From: Alcaligenaceae bacterium
GTDB taxonomy: Bacteria > Pseudomonadota > Gammaproteobacteria > Burkholderiales > Burkholderiaceae_B
DNA length: 44,866 bases
Direction: 5' to 3'
NCBI GenBank assembly: GCA_013416435.1
Contig: JACCEN010000012.1
Span: 1 to 44,866 of the forward strand
Shown in pieces: positions 41,567 through 44,866 of this stretch. The translations under genes and the position numbers were made by a program. The notes beneath the pieces were generated by a model, which made no database searches, was not told the origin of the DNA, and saw only the letters and a program-made list of their open reading frames with translations. Position 1 is the stretch's first letter. Each line of letters begins with the position of its first letter.

Positions 41567-42427
41567 TCAATTGGCGGCTGCGCTATAGAAACGCTGGGGC
41601 GGCGGATTGCGGCCGAACCACTTCCGATAGATTTCCGTGTACTCGTTATAGCGGGAGCCGGCCGTCATCTCCTGCACCATGGTGTCCATCCAGAGCCATA
41701 GCTGGAAGTCTCCTTGTTTCATGAAGATGGCGTTGCCCGACGTCACGGCCAATGCCTCGGGCAGAACCTTCAGTTCCTGGTTGTTGGCCGCATACCAGTT
41801 CAAGACCGGCGTATCCATTTGCATGGCTTGGGCCTGGCCCGACTTCAATGCTAGGAACTGACTGCTGGGCGTATCGAAGGTCAGCACCTTGATATCGGGC
41901 AGGAATCGCTTCTGCCGGTCCATCATCTGCGGATTGCTCAGATTGGCCAGGGTGTACTTGTTGCTGTTCAGCTCGGCCAGCGTATTGACGTTCGCGTCCT
42001 TGCGGACGGCCACCGACATGCCGGAGTCGATGTACGGACGTGTGAACGCGACACGTATCGCGCGGTCAGGATAAACCGTAGTCGAAGACACACCGATGTC
42101 CGCCCGACCCGAATCTACCGCCGGCCAGCGCCCCTCGCTGGTCACCGACACGAATTCCACCTTGTTCTCGTCGCCCAGCAGAGACTTGGCGATCAGCCGG
42201 GATATATCGATGTCGAACCCCACCAGCTTGCCCTTTTCGTCTGTGAAGCCGAATGGCGGCGCGGTGCTGAATGTGGCGACGATCAGCTTGTCGCGCTTGA
42301 GTATGGTCTGCAGACGCGAATCCGTCTGACTGGCTTGCGCCGAGGCGGCAGCCGGTATGAACGCGCCCATGCTGCAGCCGATTAGCAGGGAAAGCGCCCC
42401 GCATAGCTTTTTCAAAGAATGTCTCAT
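41567..42427 (-). CDS. Periplasmic solute-binding protein, family 3
   Basis: A 286-residue protein. The signal peptide (hydrophobic GALSLLIGCSMGAF, AxA near residue 30) is followed by the SBP_bac_3 pattern: ILKRDKLIVATFSTAPPFGFTDEKGKLVGFDIDISRLIAKSL, AVDSGRADIGVSSTTVYPDRAIRVAFTRPY-type region and ALKSGQAQAMQMDTPVL. Family 3 binds polar amino acids and related carboxylates. It is the likely partner of the ABC importer at 35614-37704, supported by the shared upstream element, although the genes are 4 kb apart. It opens the minus-strand operon. Confidence 0.92.
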   Translation of the reverse strand: MRHSLKKLCGALSLLIGCSMGAFIPAAASAQASQTDSRLQTILKRDKLIVATFSTAPPFGFTDEKGKLVGFDIDISRLIAKSLLGDENKVEFVSVTSEGRWPAVDSGRADIGVSSTTVYPDRAIRVAFTRPYIDSGMSVAVRKDANVNTLAELNSNKYTLANLSNPQMMDRQKRFLPDIKVLTFDTPSSQFLALKSGQAQAMQMDTPVLNWYAANNQELKVLPEALAVTSGNAIFMKQGDFQLWLWMDTMVQEMTAGSRYNEYTEIYRKWFGRNPPPQRFYSAAAN

Positions 42428-42453
42428 GTTGTCTCCTCACTGGTTTATATTAA

Positions 42454-42496
42454 ATTCCGAATATCGGTAATATTTTTCTTATTAATCGGATTTTGA
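42454..42496. promoter_or_regulatory. Shared upstream element, copy B, with candidate IclR operator
   Basis: TTCCG-AATAT-CGGTA (42455-42469), T-rich tract and GGATTTTGA; identical to 37731-37773 at 36 of 43 positions and placed at the same 26-bp distance from the start codon. Confidence 0.8.
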
Positions 42497-42573
42497 TCTC
42501 AGCGTAGCCGGCGCGCAATCAGGGTAATCCTGTAGAACTTCCACGGCGTGCAAATTTTGCAACGGGGGTCAGT

Positions 42574-42603
42574 GGGGTCAGACCCCGTACGGGGTCTGAC
42601 CCC
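42574..42603. repeat. Palindromic repeat, copy 11 (consensus form)
   Basis: Perfect 30-bp consensus. A partial arm GGGGGTCAG precedes it at 42564-42572. Confidence 0.95.
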
Positions 42604-42617
42604 TGCACCACCGGAAT

Positions 42618-42643
42618 GGGGTCAGACCCTGGGGTCTGACCCC
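42618..42643. repeat. Palindromic repeat, copy 12 (loop deleted)
   Basis: GGGGTCAGACCC-T-GGGGTCTGACCCC: the two arms are nearly fused, with the loop lost. Confidence 0.85.
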
Positions 42644-42700
42644 TTGGAACGCGATTTGCTGCCCGGGGTCTCGTTTCAACCTACCCCAAGGAGATCTCCG

Positions 42701-44773
42701 ATGGCCTTGAAGTTTTTTGATAGCCAATGGTATCTAGCCAACAATCCCGACGTTGCTGCCGCCGTCGAGGCGGGCGAAACCACGCCTGAGCAGCACTTCG
42801 AGATGTACGGCGTGAACGAAGGACGCTCACCCAGCGCTCTCTTCGACGCCGATTACTACCTGGTCCATAACACCGACGTGGCGGAAGCGGTCGCCGCCGG
42901 CACGCAAACCGCCTATGGGCATTTCGAGCAATTCGGCCACGCCGAAGGACGGGCGGCCAGCCCGTATTTCAATGTGGACTATTACCTGGACCAGAATACC
43001 GATGTAGCCGAGGCGGTGGAAAACGGCGACACATCGGCATATGAACACTTTCATATGTATGGCGCGAGCGAAGACCGCTCTCCCCTTGCATTCTTCAATG
43101 CGGAGCAGTATCTGGCCGCCAATCCGGATGTCGCAGAAGCCGTGGAAGCCGGAGACACGACCGCGACCGAACACTTCCAGAGATACGGCATCAATGAAGG
43201 CCGCAACCCCAACATGGTCATCGTGCTGGGCGCCTACCTGGCCGAGAATTCCGACGTGGCCGCCGCCGTGGACGAAGGCAGCATGACCGCTCTGGAGCAC
43301 CTGCTTTCCTTCGGGATCGCGGAAGGCCGCAACCTTGGCAATGGCCTCGACCTGGCGCTGTTCGCCGAAGATCCCGTCTTCCAGGAAGCCCTCGAGGCGG
43401 GACAAACCGACGCAGCGTTGGCGCGGGTCAGCCAAGTGGCGCCGTTCCTGCCGGAGTTCACGCCGCCGGAAGGTTTCGAACTGCCGTCCAACTGGGAGAT
43501 TCCGCAGGATTATGTGCATCCCGACGGCGCCTTGCTGACCGTGCCGGAAGGATGGACACCCGATGAGCCGGTACGATTGCCGGATTCCTTCGAGCAGCCT
43601 TTCGCGCTCGTCGATACCGATGGCGTCATGACTTTTGAAGGTTCGGCCGAGGGCGATATCACGCTGATCAATGAAGACGGCCAGGCCTCCTTCGCGCGCG
43701 GCAGCTTCATCACCGCCGATTCCGTTCCGCTCGACGGCTCGGCCACCATCACCCTGGCCGAAGGCCAGCACTTGGTTGCCGGATTCGAAGACCTGGAGCA
43801 ACTGAGCGTGGTGGGCGCGGGCACCGTGACGGCCCAAGGCACCGAGGAAAACGACGAGATCGACCTGTCCGAGGCGGCCCTGGTCGGACTGACCATAGAC
43901 GCCCAAGCGGGCGATGACACCATTACCATCGCGGATGGGCAAACCGCGCTAGGCGGGGACGGCGCAGACACCTTCGTGATTTCCGGCGCAGCCGGCACGC
44001 CCAGCGTCATCACCGTGGGCGACTATGATTCCGAATCCGGAGACGTCATCGACCTGCGCGGCGTCGAAGGGCTCAACCTTGCCGAAATGGAGGTGCGCGG
44101 GGCCGAGCATGACGGAACCCAATGGATATGGGAAGACTATACCGGCGACAGTGTCGGAATCTGGTTCACCGGCTCGGCGGCCAACGTTGAAGTCACCGGT
44201 GCGCGCGCGGACACCATGACCTTCCTGATTCCGGACACCAGCCTGGTGCCCGGCGGGCCCGTCTATCAAACGGCCAGGATCAACATCAGCGAGGGCGGCG
44301 TGATACGGGCCGGCGACGACGGTGAAGCACTGGTCGGCGGCAATGGCACTCAGGCCCTGATCGGCGGCGCGGGCTCCGATGCCTTGATCGGCGGCGCCGG
44401 CGCGGACCTTTTCGTTCTGAACGATGTGTCGACGTCAAACCTTGGCGCCATCGACATGATTGCGGACTTCGACGTCAGCAGCGACTTCATCGTCGGACGC
44501 TCGACGGTCGCGGCCGGAAACATCGTGACAGGCATCGTCGACACCATGGACGCCGACAGCCTGGCAGCCGTCCTGACTGCGGAGTCGTTCACTGCGAACG
44601 GCGCCGCGGCCATCACGTCCGGTGCGAGCACCTATCTGATCCTGAACGACGGCACCGCCGGATTCGACGCGGCGGGAGACGTCGTGGTGGACATCACCTC
44701 GGCCGGCCCCGACTTGAGCGGGCTCAAGATCGTCGGCCTGCCGGACATCGATACGGCTTCGCTCGCGTTGTAA
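42701..44773 (+). CDS. NPDVA-repeat exoprotein with RTX-like C-terminal module
   Basis: A 690-residue protein from the ATG at 42701 with AAGGAG 7 bases upstream; a longer frame from 42548 translates the palindromes and is rejected. Residues ~3-212 hold five ~42-residue NPDVA-type units. The family linker follows (VAPFLPEFTPPEGFELPSNW, VHPDGALLTVPEG). Residues ~420-560 match the beta-rich module of the 2153-4153 protein (VITVGDYDSESGDVIDLRGVEGLNLAEMEVRG), then GGNGTQALIGGAGSDALIGGAGADLFVL, an RTX-type stretch. The end is hydrophobic and beta-rich as in type I secreted proteins. There is no signal peptide. Palindromes flank it in pairs on both sides. Confidence 0.85.
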   Translation: MALKFFDSQWYLANNPDVAAAVEAGETTPEQHFEMYGVNEGRSPSALFDADYYLVHNTDVAEAVAAGTQTAYGHFEQFGHAEGRAASPYFNVDYYLDQNTDVAEAVENGDTSAYEHFHMYGASEDRSPLAFFNAEQYLAANPDVAEAVEAGDTTATEHFQRYGINEGRNPNMVIVLGAYLAENSDVAAAVDEGSMTALEHLLSFGIAEGRNLGNGLDLALFAEDPVFQEALEAGQTDAALARVSQVAPFLPEFTPPEGFELPSNWEIPQDYVHPDGALLTVPEGWTPDEPVRLPDSFEQPFALVDTDGVMTFEGSAEGDITLINEDGQASFARGSFITADSVPLDGSATITLAEGQHLVAGFEDLEQLSVVGAGTVTAQGTEENDEIDLSEAALVGLTIDAQAGDDTITIADGQTALGGDGADTFVISGAAGTPSVITVGDYDSESGDVIDLRGVEGLNLAEMEVRGAEHDGTQWIWEDYTGDSVGIWFTGSAANVEVTGARADTMTFLIPDTSLVPGGPVYQTARINISEGGVIRAGDDGEALVGGNGTQALIGGAGSDALIGGAGADLFVLNDVSTSNLGAIDMIADFDVSSDFIVGRSTVAAGNIVTGIVDTMDADSLAAVLTAESFTANGAAAITSGASTYLILNDGTAGFDAAGDVVVDITSAGPDLSGLKIVGLPDIDTASLAL

Positions 44774-44778
44774 GAGTA

Positions 44779-44808
44779 GGGGTCAGACCCCGTATGGGGT
44801 CTGACCCC
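44779..44808. repeat. Palindromic repeat, copy 13 (GTAT loop)
   Basis: GGGGTCAGACCCC-GTAT-GGGGTCTGACCCC, 5 bp after the exoprotein stop. Confidence 0.95.
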
Positions 44809-44821
44809 AGAACTCCCGCGA

Positions 44822-44849
44822 GGGGTCAGACCCTATAGGGTCTGACCCC
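44822..44849. repeat. Palindromic repeat, copy 14 (28-bp TATA form)
   Basis: GGGGTCAGACCC-TATA-GGGTCTGACCCC, same form as copy 10. The window ends in GAGGGG (44861-44866), which may start a further copy; the spacer GAACT-C/G-CGGCGAG-like sequence before it resembles the one before this copy. Confidence 0.9.
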
Positions 44850-44866
44850 AGAACTGCGGCGAGGGG

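Noticed and set aside
42827-43942. Minus-strand open frame of 371 codons
   Set aside because: Antisense to the third exoprotein gene; the repeated pattern merely mirrors the NPDVA units.

Overview
The window looks like a chromosomal stretch of a Burkholderiales bacterium, most likely of the Alcaligenaceae (Bordetella/Achromobacter/Pusillimonas type). This rests on the dense mix of Bug-type solute receptors, IclR/LysR/GntR-controlled catabolic operons, moderately high G+C and a short palindromic GGGGTC-GACCCC repeat between genes. No rRNA, tRNA or CRISPR array was seen. The assignment is by gene style, not by a database match.

Layout. 1-1979: a nest of insertion sequences; the tail of an IS3-type transposase, a truncated IS256-type transposase, and a complete 1,499-bp IS5-type element that jumped into the end of the IS256 remnant and left a 4-bp target duplication. 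2.1-15.7 kb: an exoprotein region with two secreted proteins built from ~42-residue 'NPDVA' repeats, a two-fold repeated protein of unknown function, a three-gene operon (CHASE2 sensor, small periplasmic protein, M48 protease lipoprotein), an FG-GAP/DUF5648 repeat protein, a SAM methyltransferase with a regulatory domain, a YceI protein and a small acidic protein. 15.7-25.5 kb: an IclR gene diverging from a nine-gene operon with a luciferase-like monooxygenase, ABC importer, flavin reductase, aldehyde dehydrogenase, ACT protein, N-formylglutamate-deformylase-like enzyme and amidase. This looks like uptake and oxidative breakdown of a nitrogen-containing organic compound. 25.6-27.2 kb: a SPINDLY/OGT-type glycosyltransferase. 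27.3-33.2 kb: a second catabolic operon (TauD dioxygenase, enolase-superfamily enzyme, two Bug receptors, FAH hydrolase) diverging from a LysR gene. 33.3-35.5 kb: a GntR gene and an FAD-linked 2-hydroxyacid dehydrogenase. 35.6-42.4 kb: a third catabolic locus with an amino-acid-type ABC importer, IclR regulator, DUF35 protein, thiolase-like protein without thiolase catalytic residues, and a CaiB-type CoA transferase. 42.7-44.8 kb: a third NPDVA exoprotein.

How it works together. The three NPDVA proteins have RTX-like or beta-rich C-terminal parts and no N-terminal signal peptide, so type I secretion is the likely route, although no type I transporter lies in the window. The methyltransferase and the OGT-type enzyme could modify surface proteins, but this is only inferred from proximity. 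The three catabolic loci each pair uptake with degradation under a dedicated regulator, and two show clear candidate operators. In the third locus a 43-bp upstream element is duplicated in front of both the permease operon and the binding-protein operon, 4.7 kb apart, which ties the split transporter into one regulon.

The most distinctive structural signal is the palindromic repeat family: 15 copies plus partial copies, lying between gene blocks and absent from about 15.7-35.5 kb. Arms co-vary so that a long hairpin is preserved.
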